A DNA stretch of 64,000 bases from Owenia fusiformis (Eukaryota; Annelida; Polychaeta; Sabellida; Oweniidae): the NCBI GenBank assembly GCA_903813345.2, contig CAIIXF020000010.1, forward strand, positions 11,723,181 to 11,787,180, given 5' to 3'. Shown here piece by piece: positions 49,833-60,726 of this stretch. The position numbers were made by a program, and so were the translations under genes. The notes beneath the pieces are model-generated. The model did not search any database. It was not told the origin of the DNA and saw only the letters and a list, made by a program, of their open reading frames with translations. Each line of letters opens with the position of its first letter. Position 1 is the stretch's first letter.

Positions 49833-51645
49833 CTACATACACATTGTAAATGGTTCTTCCCCATCAGCATAACCTTCCACCTGGTCCATGTACTGGCCTG
49901 CTACGTTGCCAGGTGGGCTGTAGTGGCATACAACATAGTACCTAATACCATAGTAGGGAACAGTTGCTCTGTCTGGATGGTCTTCCTTAACATGGGCTAA
50001 ACCACAACCAACCCTCCATGAATCCTTCCATACTACCTGCAACATTGGAAGTGTTATTGGCTGATTTATGGAGAATTAACATTTTGCGAAAAATTAACCA
50101 TGTCTCTCCACATTGTATGAGGAATATTTTGATTATCAAATGGTAACGTACCTGGGTGAAATGCCTTACAGCATCATTATCGTAGGACTCTAGAATATTG
50201 TTGAAGTCATATTTACAGATGTGGCTATGCCTGTAAAATATAAATAGTGGATTATGGATCATCTGTCATACCCATCAGATTCATATGTAGTTACTGACCT
50301 TTAATGGACCCAGCACCAGGTTGAACAGCATCAACCACGATGATAACACTCCACAATGATACCACTCCACAATAATAAAACTATCCACGATGATAACACC
50401 ATCCACAAATATAACACCATCCACAATGATAACACTCCACTATGATACCACTCCACAATGATAACACCATCCACAAATATAACACCATCCACAATGATAA
50501 CACCATCCACGATGACTACACCATCTATGATGATGACACTATCACCCACAATGAAAACACCATTAACAATAACAAAACCATACACGACAACAATGACAGC
50601 ATCTACAGTGGGACAGTGATAGCAGAATTACTGATGACACCAATCACAACGAAAATACTAAAACTAACTTACCACAACACAATTGAGACAAATGACAGTA
50701 CTAAACTTACCATTGCATCACAGCTTTTTGGCACAGGTTAAACGTAATGGGTACATGTCCTTCGTGTTCGTCAATATTACCAGTCCATGTTGAATAGAGG
50801 TTCTCACCCGGACCCAGTCTCGTGCTATGTCCATTAGGCCCTATTGAAGGACCATATGTAGCTAGTTGCTCTGCCCAATGCTGGGCAGTTTTGGACGCTT
50901 CAACATCAAATGTTACCAGTGGAGTACAGTTGTGTTTTGCTCTGATTGCATTGTGGTGGTCAATACACGACTGGTTCCAAGTTGCTGCATTTAGAGGTAA
51001 GTTACTAGTATAATGTATTGTGATTAAAGTTGAACACATTTGGGACCATGCAACATATTTGAATTGCTTCCCTGGGATAACTATCCCCCTCGAGTTGGTC
51101 TGAACTGGTCAAAGTTCAAGAGAAATGATGTTTTAATAAGATCATTATATAAACCTTTGAAAACTCTGTGAATAATGAATAATGTGCGATGTTATTATGT
51201 TGTAATTAATTTTATTAATGACCCATTTATTCCTTAAATTGTCCACCAAGTTCTTGATTTACTGTGCATGTGAAATTGTAATACAATGACACAAACAAAA
51301 AATGTTAAATATCCAATCTGATGGTCAATGGGCATTCTCCTTGACCATATCATTGTCCATAACATGTACTCTATATGTAATGCTCTCAGACAATGCTGTC
51401 TATTAGGATAGTGTTGTTTATACTCACTTGTTGGAACTGGTGGGTATGCAGTTGATGTAAAGCAAGCAGGAAATGTTGTGGTAGTGGTTGGTGTTGTTGT
51501 TGTGGTGGTTGGCGTTGTGGTAGTAGTAGTTGGTATTGTGGTAGTCGGTGTGGTGGTAGTCGGTGTTGTGGTGGTTGGTGGGGTGGTAGTCTGTGTTGTG
51601 GTGATTGGTATGGTGGTAGTCGGTGATGTGGTAGAGTCAATACGT
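49833..51645 (-). CDS. Secreted CAP-domain (CRISP/PR-1) protein, Thr/Pro linker plus CAP domain exons
   Basis: Minus-strand exons in matching phase: 51645-51428 (Thr/Pro-rich linker), 50984-50711, 50230-50152 and 50036-49833 (TGA). The linker (PTTTTPTTT-like, about 60 residues) should be heavily O-glycosylated. The CAP domain starts TWNQSCIDHHNAIRAKH and includes GPGENLYSTW, CQKAVMQWHSH, RHFTQVVWKDSWRVGCG and YYVVCHYSPPGNVAG. These are the CAP signatures, including the His/Glu/His cavity residues (HHNAIR, GENLY, HFTQ). No Cys-rich CRISP hinge follows; the protein ends EEPFTMCM. CAP proteins are extracellular and occur in venoms, immunity and reproduction; a specific role cannot be read here. 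The signal peptide must be upstream (see the next two entries). Confidence 0.88.
50336..50625 (+). repeat. Low-complexity tandem repeat (ATCCACAATGATAACACC, about 18 bp)
   Basis: About 15 degenerate copies in an intron of the CAP gene. It accounts for the repetitive ORFs on both strands here. Confidence 0.75.
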
Positions 51646-51829
51646 CTATTTCCAAACACCCCCATCAAAAAATGTAGTTAGCTTAGCTGTACTGCACATC
51701 TATGGTATGATTCTATATATATTATGTGTATTATACACTGTAGAATGCATTTGCCGAAAAAATTACGAAAAATTGTAAAAAAAAACTGGGTTATACCATT
51801 TTTACTACAAGGTATTTTAGGGGGGTAAT

Positions 51830-52160
51830 TCCGAACAGGAGTATTTTTGGGGGGTAAATCCGAACACTTACATGGGGGTAATTCCAAACACTAAACTTAA
51901 ATTTAATTGTTTTAATTGTTAGATTGATGGTATATCATTATATGATACCCTGAACTTATGATACTGGATCCTGTCACCCCTGCATATCAAGAAATCCAAA
52001 TTTAATTAATTTATAGGTGACATCTATTGATTGAAAGGCATATGGTTTGTGGGGGTAATTCCAAACAGGAGCATGGGGGTAATTCCAAACACCTAAATCA
52101 TCATAATTGATTATTTTATTGTTAGATTGTTGTTATACATCATTATATGGTATCTTTTAG
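51830..52160 (+). repeat. Direct repeats of GGGGGTAATTCCAAACA with a duplicated 80-bp flank
   Basis: GGGGGTAATTCCAAACAC with a following AT-rich flank (TTGTTAGATTG...ATCATTATATG) occurs near 51874 and 52075. Further GGGGGTAA-TCCGAACA copies are near 51820-51865 and 52050. It lies between the two mucin-coding exons. Confidence 0.6.
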
Positions 52161-52265
52161 ACTACAAATATTATGTAGAGGTAGTAGAGGTAATATTATT
52201 CAATTCAATGATTTGCTTGCCATTGTTTGGAACCCGTTCGTGTTTACCCCCCTGTTTGGATTTGG

Positions 52266-53244
52266 ACGTATTGACTCTAGTCGAGGGTGTGGTGGTTGGT
52301 AATGTGGTAGTCGGTGCTGTGGTGGTTGGTATGGTGGTAGTCGGTGCTGTGGTAGTCGAGGGTGTGGTGGTTGGTAATGTGGTAGTCTGTGTGGTAGTAG
52401 TCGGTGTTGTGGTGGTTGGTATTGTGGTGGTGGTTGGTGTTGTGGTAGTAGAAGTGATAGTTGTCGATGTGGTAGTAGTCGGTGTTGTGGTGGTTGGTAT
52501 GGTGGTAGTCGGTGCTGTGGTAGTCGAGGGTGTGGTGGTTGGTAATGTGGTAGTCGGTGCTGTGGTGGTTGGTATGGTGGTAGTCGGTGCTGTGGTAGTC
52601 GAGGGTGTGGTGGTTGGTAATGTGGTAGTCTGTGTTGTGGTGATTGGTATGGTGGTAGTCGGTGCTGTGGTAGTCGAGGGTGTGGTGGTTGGTAATGTGG
52701 TAGTCGGTGCTGTGGTAGTCGAGGGTGTGGTGGTTGGTAATGTGGTTGTCGATGTTGTGGTAGTCGAGGGTGTGGTGGTTGGTATTGTGGTAGTCGGTGA
52801 TGTGGTAGTCGAGGGTGTGGTGGTTGGTAATGTGGTTGTCGATGGGGTGGTAGTCGAGGGAGTGGTGGTTGGTATTGTGGTAGTCGGTGTGGTAGTTGGT
52901 GTTGTGATGGTTGGTGGTGTGGTAGTCGATGCTGTGGTGGTTGGTAATGTGGTTGTCGATGTTGTGGTAGTCGGTGTGGTAGTTGGTGTTGTGATGGTTG
53001 GTGGTGTGGTAGTCGGTGTGGTAGTTGGTGTTGTGATGGTTGGTGGTGTGGTAGTCTGTGTTGTGGTAGTTGGTATTGTGGTAGTCGGTGTTGTGGTAGT
53101 CGGTGGGTTGGGAGTTGATATAGTTGTAGTCGATGTAGTGCTGGTTGGTCTTGTGGTGGTGGTTGGTCCTTTTGTAGTAGATGTTATAGTCTCAAACGTC
53201 TCTGTGCACTCAATACCACTATCCAAATTCTTCCTTTGTTTTCT
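52266..53244 (-). CDS. Mucin-like Thr/Pro/Ser repeat exon, probably the N-terminal part of the CAP protein
   Basis: About 320 codons stay open on the minus strand and encode repeats such as TTTLPTTTPSTTTAPTTTIP, after a short unique start (NLDSGIECTETFETITS). Such Thr/Pro/Ser tracts are typical mucin domains. The same repeat type continues in the CAP gene exon at 51428-51645, 0.6 kb downstream, so one gene is likely. The junction is not proven: the best donor after CAAACAG (GGTAAAC, about 52250) does not match the phase of the 51645 acceptor. The plus strand is also open because the repeat length is a multiple of three, so ORF length alone is weak evidence. Confidence 0.55.
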
Positions 53245-53744
53245 GATTCTTCTACCTCAATGCACAAATTTTGATAATTAATGTATTGTTTTTTCGTGTG
53301 ATCATACAGTACCACTGGTACTGACCAGGCCTCGTCATACCATGAGCATTTTTTGAATTTATCATGCTGCCAGTGCCAAATTCGCTAATGCATGTTGCTG
53401 ATTTTTGCAGTAAAGTCACGTTATCACGGGGCCTGGTTAGTACTCAAGAAGTAGCCTATTTGAAAGGTAAAATTTAATATATCATTGGCTTCCAAAATGT
53501 CCCGCCCTCCCCCCCTCAAAACACCTGACAGTGGAAAGTGATTTTTTGCATATGAAGGTGTAACAGTAACAATTAACAAAAAAGTGTATTGCTAAACAAT
53601 AGTGTTAATTTTCCACTTTGGGGGATTAGGTTCAAACATAAATACAGATCCCCCATAGCGGACAAGAGTATTTGACATTATTTTTTGTATTCAAATCCTT
53701 ATTCTTTAGATTTTAATTTGCACCCTTGTTTGCTTAACTTTTTT

Positions 53745-54161
53745 TTAACTCGTATGGAGACATTTCTGGGTTATCCCCTTTATAATTTTACCAATACCAA
53801 CGTTTAAACAGCAACCTTTTATTTTTCTTTTAGTATTTTTACACTTTCGGAGGTCCCTGCGTTCTTTTTTGTTCTGGCGGATTTCTCTTCGCTCTATAAC
53901 TTTCTCAATAGCTTCGCCTTCAAATGGTGTTTCAGACGCAAATGCAGAAGCGTTATCATCCCTTCGATTTCTTCTCTGTCCTCTAGATCTCTTTTCTCGC
54001 GTTAGCGCCGCTTGGAAGTCCTCTTCTTTTTGCTTAAAATTGTTTCCTACTTTATCCTTTGTTTCATCAATGTTGGGGCGGTTTATCACCATCCTAACCA
54101 AACCCAGCAAGATGAGTAATGATATCAGCTGATATCGCATCTTCCTCTTAACGCTGAACAC
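53745..54161 (-). CDS. Small secreted basic protein of unknown family (138 aa, or 131 aa from the second Met)
   Basis: An uninterrupted ORF begins MFSVKRKMRYQLISLLILLG; the second Met (residue 8) gives a better signal peptide (MRYQLISLLILLGLVRMVI). The middle is highly charged, with dibasic stretches (REKRSRGQRRNRRDD) that could be furin-type cleavage sites. The C-terminal 35 residues are basic with four cysteines (RKCKN, KGCCLNVG, QKCLHTS), which could form a small disulfide-bonded peptide. No family is recognised. It lies about 500 bp upstream of the mucin exon on the same strand, so it could instead be an alternative first exon of the CAP gene; no strong internal donor was seen. Confidence 0.6.
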   Translation of the reverse strand: MFSVKRKMRYQLISLLILLGLVRMVINRPNIDETKDKVGNNFKQKEEDFQAALTREKRSRGQRRNRRDDNASAFASETPFEGEAIEKVIERREIRQNKKERRDLRKCKNTKRKIKGCCLNVGIGKIIKGITQKCLHTS

Positions 54162-55266
54162 ACGTTGCGACAGTCGCAGTGAATACTATTTGTTACTGTG
54201 GAAGAAAGATTACTCAAATGAATATATCAGTAGTCTAAAATCGTTCCTGATAAAACTCACAGTGTAAACGTATTTTCTTTCCAACTACTTTACTATGAAC
54301 GTAAGTATTTTTACTCTTTTAATAAAAGTTTTAGCAAAATGCAATTAATGATCATTGTCTTTATTCAAAGAAAAAATCCAATTAATTCAAATGACCGTAC
54401 GAAGCGCGATTCATAAATAGTGGGACATTTCTAAACCAGGAGGTCCCTTTAGTAGCAATCTCAGCTACCATATATTTGGTACATAATGGATAATGGTTTC
54501 ATTAATGTGATCAAGGAGAAGATATCTGTGAATTTATATGAAAAGATTCTCTAGATATTATGTTTTGGTTTGTATATACAAAATGTTAATTTATTGATCA
54601 CTCTCGTATTTTGTTTTGCTACACATTTCCATTAAACCGGATCAAAAAACCTTCGTTGTCATCATTTTTCATTTCAAGATATTTTTTCAGTTATGTGAGA
54701 TTATTCATTATGAAAATGTGATAAACCTTAATGCTTTTCACATTTTCATTTGCCTTTTGTGTCATGAAAAATTATAGTTTTAATTGTATTTCTCAAGACG
54801 TTCAAAACAATACAGATTATTAAGATGATGTTGATGAATTAGCCTTTTAAGTGAACGGGATACCCTGCGCGCAGTCTAGTTATAATTAACTAGACGAAGC
54901 TCTCTTTTGAGAAGTGAAGTCGAACGAATGCAAATGGTATGAATGGGAAAGATTGGCCTTCAATCATCAATGTTGTTTTAAACAAGAACAATGTGTTAGT
55001 GATTAGAAGAAACCTATTAGCTAATGATAATTCATATGAATAACTGCATTTTGAGTTAAGGCCCTATGGACGAAAAACGTATACTTTATATATTTATGAA
55101 CATGTATGGTCTATGTGAGGAATAAAAGAACAAATTATTATTTTGAATAAATTTTAGTCCAAAAAGATAATTCAAATCAATAAACGGATACTTTATATAT
55201 CTATTAACATGTATGGTCTATGTGAGGAATAAAAGAACAAATTTTAGTCTAAAAAGATAATTTAAA
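54162..55266. other. Intergenic stretch with no gene seen
   Basis: AT-rich sequence upstream of the small secreted-protein gene. A short direct repeat (ATACTTTATATAT...ACATGTATGGTCTATGTGAGGAATAAAAGAAC) occurs at about 55080-55135 and again at 55189-55240. Nothing else stands out. Confidence 0.4.
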
Positions 55267-57499
55267 TCAATAATACAAATTATTGTACTTCAATATGGCA
55301 TAGACAATTGTCCCAACAATTTTTGGCGAAGTGTCTGCAAACTTCAAGGCAGACCACCCGTAGGTCATAGTGTCCAAGACGTTGGCGATCCATAGTGTTC
55401 GCATATAGAGGGAGTAACCGGTATTAGCCCACTTCAACACGTGCCACGCAGTCATGATTGTATGGAGAGGGTACCCGAAAAATGACATGATCAAATGTGC
55501 CTGGAATCAAAACAATTCATATGAGGGAAAATTGTTTGTAAAAACATATTATTTAAACATTTCTGAGGTATGTAGGTTTATTGTTACTCGTCAAGGTTGT
55601 TTAGGCCTAAGTTTACCAAGTAATTGTTTTTTGTGGACTCCCAATTTTATTGCATCACCCTGTAGATGCGAGAATCCAGAAACAGAGAGTGGCAAAGATG
55701 GGTAAGTATTAGAATATGTCTATAAATTATTTTATTCATCTAGGAAGAACCTCTGGCATAGTCTTACCAAATTCCTTTTTATTTCATATTAAATTTCCAG
55801 CAATTTTATAATGAATTGAATTTGTTATCAATACATGTACTTGGATCAGTCAAAACATGTAGTGAACAAGATTAGAAATTTAAGTAAACTCATCAACTTT
55901 GAAATAAAGACAGGTCAATGATTTTTGTTAATTATAGTGGCATAGTCTTTCGTTTACAGCAATCTAATAATGAATTGGACTCTTAATCAATAATAATTGT
56001 AATCAAGAACATATGCAGACCATAATATGAATGCACCTAGATCACCCTATATAGACTGTGCTATACTAAAACAAGCGGTGCGGATAACATGTGCTCAATT
56101 TCAAAGAATTTGAAATTGTTGCTTTATTACACAGTTTACATCCTTCATTCAGTATTGGTGATCGAGAAGACCAATCAATATAAATTATTTTTGCATTTGT
56201 AAGACATAAACTTTCTGTGTGAATTTTTAAAAACATTTATCGGATATGTGCTACCTCTAAACAAGCGGTGCGGATATCGTCACTTTACGGATATCCACAC
56301 CGCTTGTTAAGAGGCAGCATATTTTTGTTGAATGTTTCCCATTTTGTATAAAATCACACAGATACCTTTCAACTTTCAAAATGCAAATATAATTTGTATT
56401 GATAGGTCATCTCGATCACAATTATTTAATGAATGTTATTTACGCTGTGAGACAGCTGCAATTTCACCAATTTCCCTTTTATTAGGGAACCTCTACACAT
56501 GCATGAATATAACTGAGAACCCAACATGCCTTACCTTTAGTTGGTGAACTATCACAAAATCAAATTCAAAAATGACCATCAACATCCGCAGCTTGCACAT
56601 ATGATACTAGAATAGTATCCGTACCATTTGCTTTCGTATAGCACAGTCTGCATAGAGTGTAGATATACTGGCGTTCTTCATTATTGTTTTTTTTCTTGCT
56701 TAGGTAAATTCAAGGTCATTTTATTTGTTTTAAAGCAATTGCTGAACGCTACATCCATATTTGTCTATGGAACTTTGTTAGCTAATGCCAAAAAAGATCT
56801 TAAAAGTCTGAGCCTTTTGCCATCGTAAGGTATCTGAACCCAGTTTGAGATACGGTGTGCAGGGCGAAACTTGACAAAAAGCTTCTTCAAATTCAACAAA
56901 ATGGGTGTGATTTAAAAATCGATGGAACATTTTCTCAAAAATTCGAATTTGAAATCAACCTTGAAATCTGAGAAACATGTGTTCAATTCAGTTCGCCATA
57001 TCGATACCAATCCTTTGTTTTTTCATATAGTTACTCATATCACATATTTGATAGTTACCAATAAGTCCGTCCAATAGTTAAGGAGTGCCATGAACGGAGT
57101 AGACGGCGGGAGCGTGGGTATGGGCCGACCTGGTATTGTCAAAATTGCAAAGGAAAGGTGGCCATACATCAGGACAACAAGAACAACGTGTAGGATAAAC
57201 AGCAACGCTGAACCAACTAACCCTGCAATCGGATAAATTTTAGAAAATTGACATTCAGAAGGTGTAGTAAACAATCCTTAATAGGGAGGTCAAGCGTCAC
57301 GTTTTTAAGAGAACCTGCACGCGAACGTGGAATATTTCGACCCCGGGGATTACTGTCCCGCTCTCAATTCACTTTTCCAGGTATCTAATTACAATTATTT
57401 TCCACGACGACGTATAAGATGTCATATCATGTCATTGAAGAGTTAACTTATGTCATATCATGTCAGTAGAGTTCACTTACCAAATTGTTTGCTCTTCAT
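55267..57499 (-). CDS. Small multi-pass membrane protein, TMEM254-like (3 exons, 138 aa)
   Basis: Exons 57499-57481 (MKSKQFG start), 57222-57059 and 55500-55267 (TGA) join in phase with consensus AG/GT borders. The product has about four hydrophobic helices: LVGSALLFILHVVLVVLMYG, a Pro-rich luminal-type loop (PGRPIPTLPPSTPFMALLNYW), LLAHLIMSFFGYPLHTIMTAW, and two more around LWIANVLDTMTYGWSALKFA. Length, helix spacing, the PF...L segment before helix 2 and the LW...T..YG..SL pattern resemble TMEM254 (DUF4499), a small membrane family of unknown function. The match is from memory of the pattern and is moderate at best. A further exon in the 1.5-kb last intron is not excluded, though phase 0 on both sides closes the model without one. 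Confidence 0.68.
56248..56321. repeat. Hairpin, about 30-bp arms (CTCTAAACAAGCGGTGCGGATATC)
   Basis: TGCTACCTCTAAACAAGCGG and TGCGGATATC are followed, after about 10 bases, by the inverse GGATATCCACACCGCTTGTT and AAGAGGCAGCA. A further direct copy of AAACAAGCGGTGCGGATA is at about 56073. Probably a MITE end pair. Confidence 0.65.
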
Positions 57500-58359
57500 T
57501 TTATCCTTTCTTGTAAGTTCACCGGTATCTCAATTTGGAGTACTTTTAGTCATAATTTCACAATACCATCTGTTCTGATATAATCGTACTAACAACAATA
57601 TGATTATACCGAGCTATATCTCTCATGAGGACACATGAGGACACCCCAAGAATTCAATTTCTGCCGTTTTCGAAATGATGCCTGATCCCGTCTAAACAAG
57701 ATATTATCAGCTAATATTCTATGTTACGTTAAATATAATTCAAAATAATTCTTCAGTTCCGAAGACTAGACACTGTACATCAAAATGTTTCTTTTGACAT
57801 ACTACTTCAAATTCTTCAGATCACAAACATGTATGTACATGTGCATCAGATAAGATTGTTTATTTATACTTGACAATTGCAATTCATATAACCTAGTTAT
57901 TCATTACATCAAACGGTTCCATCGATATATAGACGTCAAGCCTGCCATATATGTACCCCAAATCTACTTGGTTCTTGATAGTTAACACGAAGGAATATAC
58001 ATGGTGTCCACAAAGTTCCGGCATATAGAAAATCTAAATGAAGAAACTTCATACTGTATCAAAAAAGCGGGATAGTTATTTTCCACTTCCATTTTCAACT
58101 TTCTACGTCCCACTTACCCGTACCGTGTTCGTGACATATCAATCCCGGCTTTGCTCCTCAGCTCCATTTTATTGTAACAAGTAAAATTGCAAGGTATGGA
58201 ATATGCCTATGATGTACCGTAGATTATAGATAACGGATTTATTTGTCAGGATATTTTTCTATTTCCGTTCTTGACACTCATTATACAGGTCTTGGGATTC
58301 TCATTGAATTGGCATCTATGGTTTCAGTTATACCACTTATCATTGCTCCAATAACAAAA
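57500..58359. other. Intergenic stretch with no gene seen
   Basis: Upstream of the TMEM254-like gene on its strand; it should contain that gene's promoter. No exon-like ORF or clear repeat was noticed. Confidence 0.4.
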
Positions 58360-58833
58360 ATTGGTCTATTTGAAGCAAGTTGAAAAGTACCCTTTTGACA
58401 ATGAGAAGTCAGATTTGAACTTCTGAGAACTTGTTTCTGATTTTGAGAAAAATAGTCAATTTGAAGCAAGTTGACATAAGACCTTGAGAATGTCATTGAA
58501 GGTCAAATCAGATTTGAAATTTTGAGAACCTGGTAGATGATTTTGAAAAAACAATTTGGTCAATTAAAAGCAAGTAGAAAAGACCCTTTTGACCTTGAAA
58601 AGGTCATTGAAGGTCAAATCTTATAGTGTCGGATTTGAACTTCTGAAAACTTGTAGATGGTTTTGAAAAAAATTGAAATCAGTCTTAACAGTATTTGTTA
58701 AGATATTGAAAGTTGTAAGAATTTGTTACAGACACCAAACGCCAACCGTCACCCACTGATCGCCAACCACCAACCGCCGTCACAAAAAAACGGCGACCAT
58801 AACAATATGTGACCACTTTTTGGTGGTGACATA
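58360..58833 (-). mobile_element. Inverted copy of the TATGTCACCACC family
   Basis: Read on the minus strand it starts TATGTCACCACCAAAAAGTG near 58833 and contains about three satellite-like units (minus-strand CAAATCTGA, GACCTTCAATGACC). The 3' terminus (TTAATGCCTTG) is missing, so it is truncated near 58360. Confidence 0.65.
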
Positions 58834-59269
58834 ATCAGAGATTGGGGAAGTGGTCAGTGTTTTAATGTCTGAAAGTCTTAAGAAATATTCATTTTCACAA
58901 AAGTTTAGCACACTATATTCAGAATTATGTAGCTGGATTAAAACATTGAACTTAAGGATTCTGATGTTGTTGCATATTTTGTGTCACCCTGTTAATCACT
59001 AATCATTCTGTTATGTCATTCAAAAATGGAACACATTTTCCAATTTACATCAACTTTAATCATAGAAAAATATGGCATTTCACAACAACATCAACATTTC
59101 ATTATGTCCCCATCTTAAAAGAGACTTTTAATTTGCAATGTCTTTTACAATACCTACAATGGGACTAAAAATTTCATCTCCATTTCTTACAAATGTGAAC
59201 CTTGTTTGACTTGAAACCCATAGTTGTCATAAAACATTTGTGTATAACAATAGGAGCAAGGATTTAAAC

Positions 59270-60680
59270 ATTGACTTATGCTTGAGTCATTTTAACATTG
59301 ACTCAATGCATTCATTATTATAACATTGACTTAATATGTGTTCATTATCATGTAAATATCTAAATGACTTGAACAATATAATCACCATACATCATGTACA
59401 TGGTCATTTGAATATGGAATGACTTGAGCTTTATAGTGGTCATACAAAATTTGTGTTTAATAATGAGTTCATAATCATGTTAATAAAATGACTATAATCA
59501 CCATACAACATGTACATAATCATTTTAACATGGACTCAATGCGTTTTCATAATACATGTAATGTAAATATCTAAATGACATCAACACCATAATCTATACA
59601 ACATGTACATGGTCATTTGAATATGGACTCATTGCGTTCGTGATCATGTAAATATCTATATGACATGAACACCAAAATCACCATACAACATGTACATGGT
59701 CATTTGAATATTGACTCAATATGCATTCATAATTATATAAATATCTAAATGACTTGAACACTATAATCAACATACAACATGTACTTGATCATTTTAACAG
59801 ACACAGGCTCCAGTGACCATACAAAATGTGTGCGTTATAATGCGTTCATAATCATGTAAATATCTATATGACATGGACACTATAATCCCCATACAACATG
59901 TACATGGTCATTTTAACACTAACACATAGTGATAGTGCTCTATAGTGATCACAAAAAATGTGTGTGTAATAATGCGTTCATAATCATGTAAATATCTCAT
60001 TGACTTGAACACTGTAATCAACACACAACATGTACATGATCATTTGAATATGAACTCAATGCGTTCATAATCATGTAAATATCTTTATGACATGGACACT
60101 ATAATCCCCATACAACATGTACATGGTCATTTTAACACTAACACATAGTGATAGTGCTCTATAGTGATCACAAAAAATGTGTGTGTAATAATGCGTTCAT
60201 AATCATGTAAATATCTCATTGACTTGAACACTATAATCACCATACGACATGTACATGGTCATTTTAACAGACACAGGCTCCATAGTGGCCATACAAAATG
60301 TAAGTGTAATAATGTATTTGGAGACCACACAACATGTACATGATCATTTGAATATTGACTCATTGCGTTCATAATCATGTAAATATCTAAATGACTTGAC
60401 AATTAATCACCATACGACATGTACATGGTCATTTTAACATTGACTCAATGCGTTCATAATCATGTAAATATCTAAATGACTATAATCACCATACAACATG
60501 TACATACATGGTCATTCGAATATGGAATGACTTGAGCTCTATAGTGGTCATACAACATTTGTGTTAAATAATATGTAGTTCATTATTGTAAACATTCAAA
60601 TGACACTAAAATGATCATGCAGCATGCCCATGAACATTTAAACATTGAATGACTTGAGCGCTATAGCGGTCATGCAACAA
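59270..60680 (+). repeat. Degenerate tandem repeat block (CATAATCATGTAAATATCTAAATGACTTGAAC type)
   Basis: Motifs ATAATCATGTAAATATCT, CACCATACAACATGTACATG and GTCATTTTAACA recur about a dozen times. A 218-bp segment with TAACACATAGTGATAGTGCT is nearly perfectly repeated at about 59911 and 60129. Confidence 0.75.
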
Positions 60681-60726
60681 TTCTGTTTAACGAACATATT
60701 AGGCTATATACTATATCCTGTATATA

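Noticed and set aside
52127-53281. 384-residue plus-strand ORF made of Val/Gly repeats
   Set aside because: It is the reverse frame of the Thr/Pro mucin repeats. A repeat length divisible by three keeps both strands open, and the Val/Gly product has no start context or exon structure.
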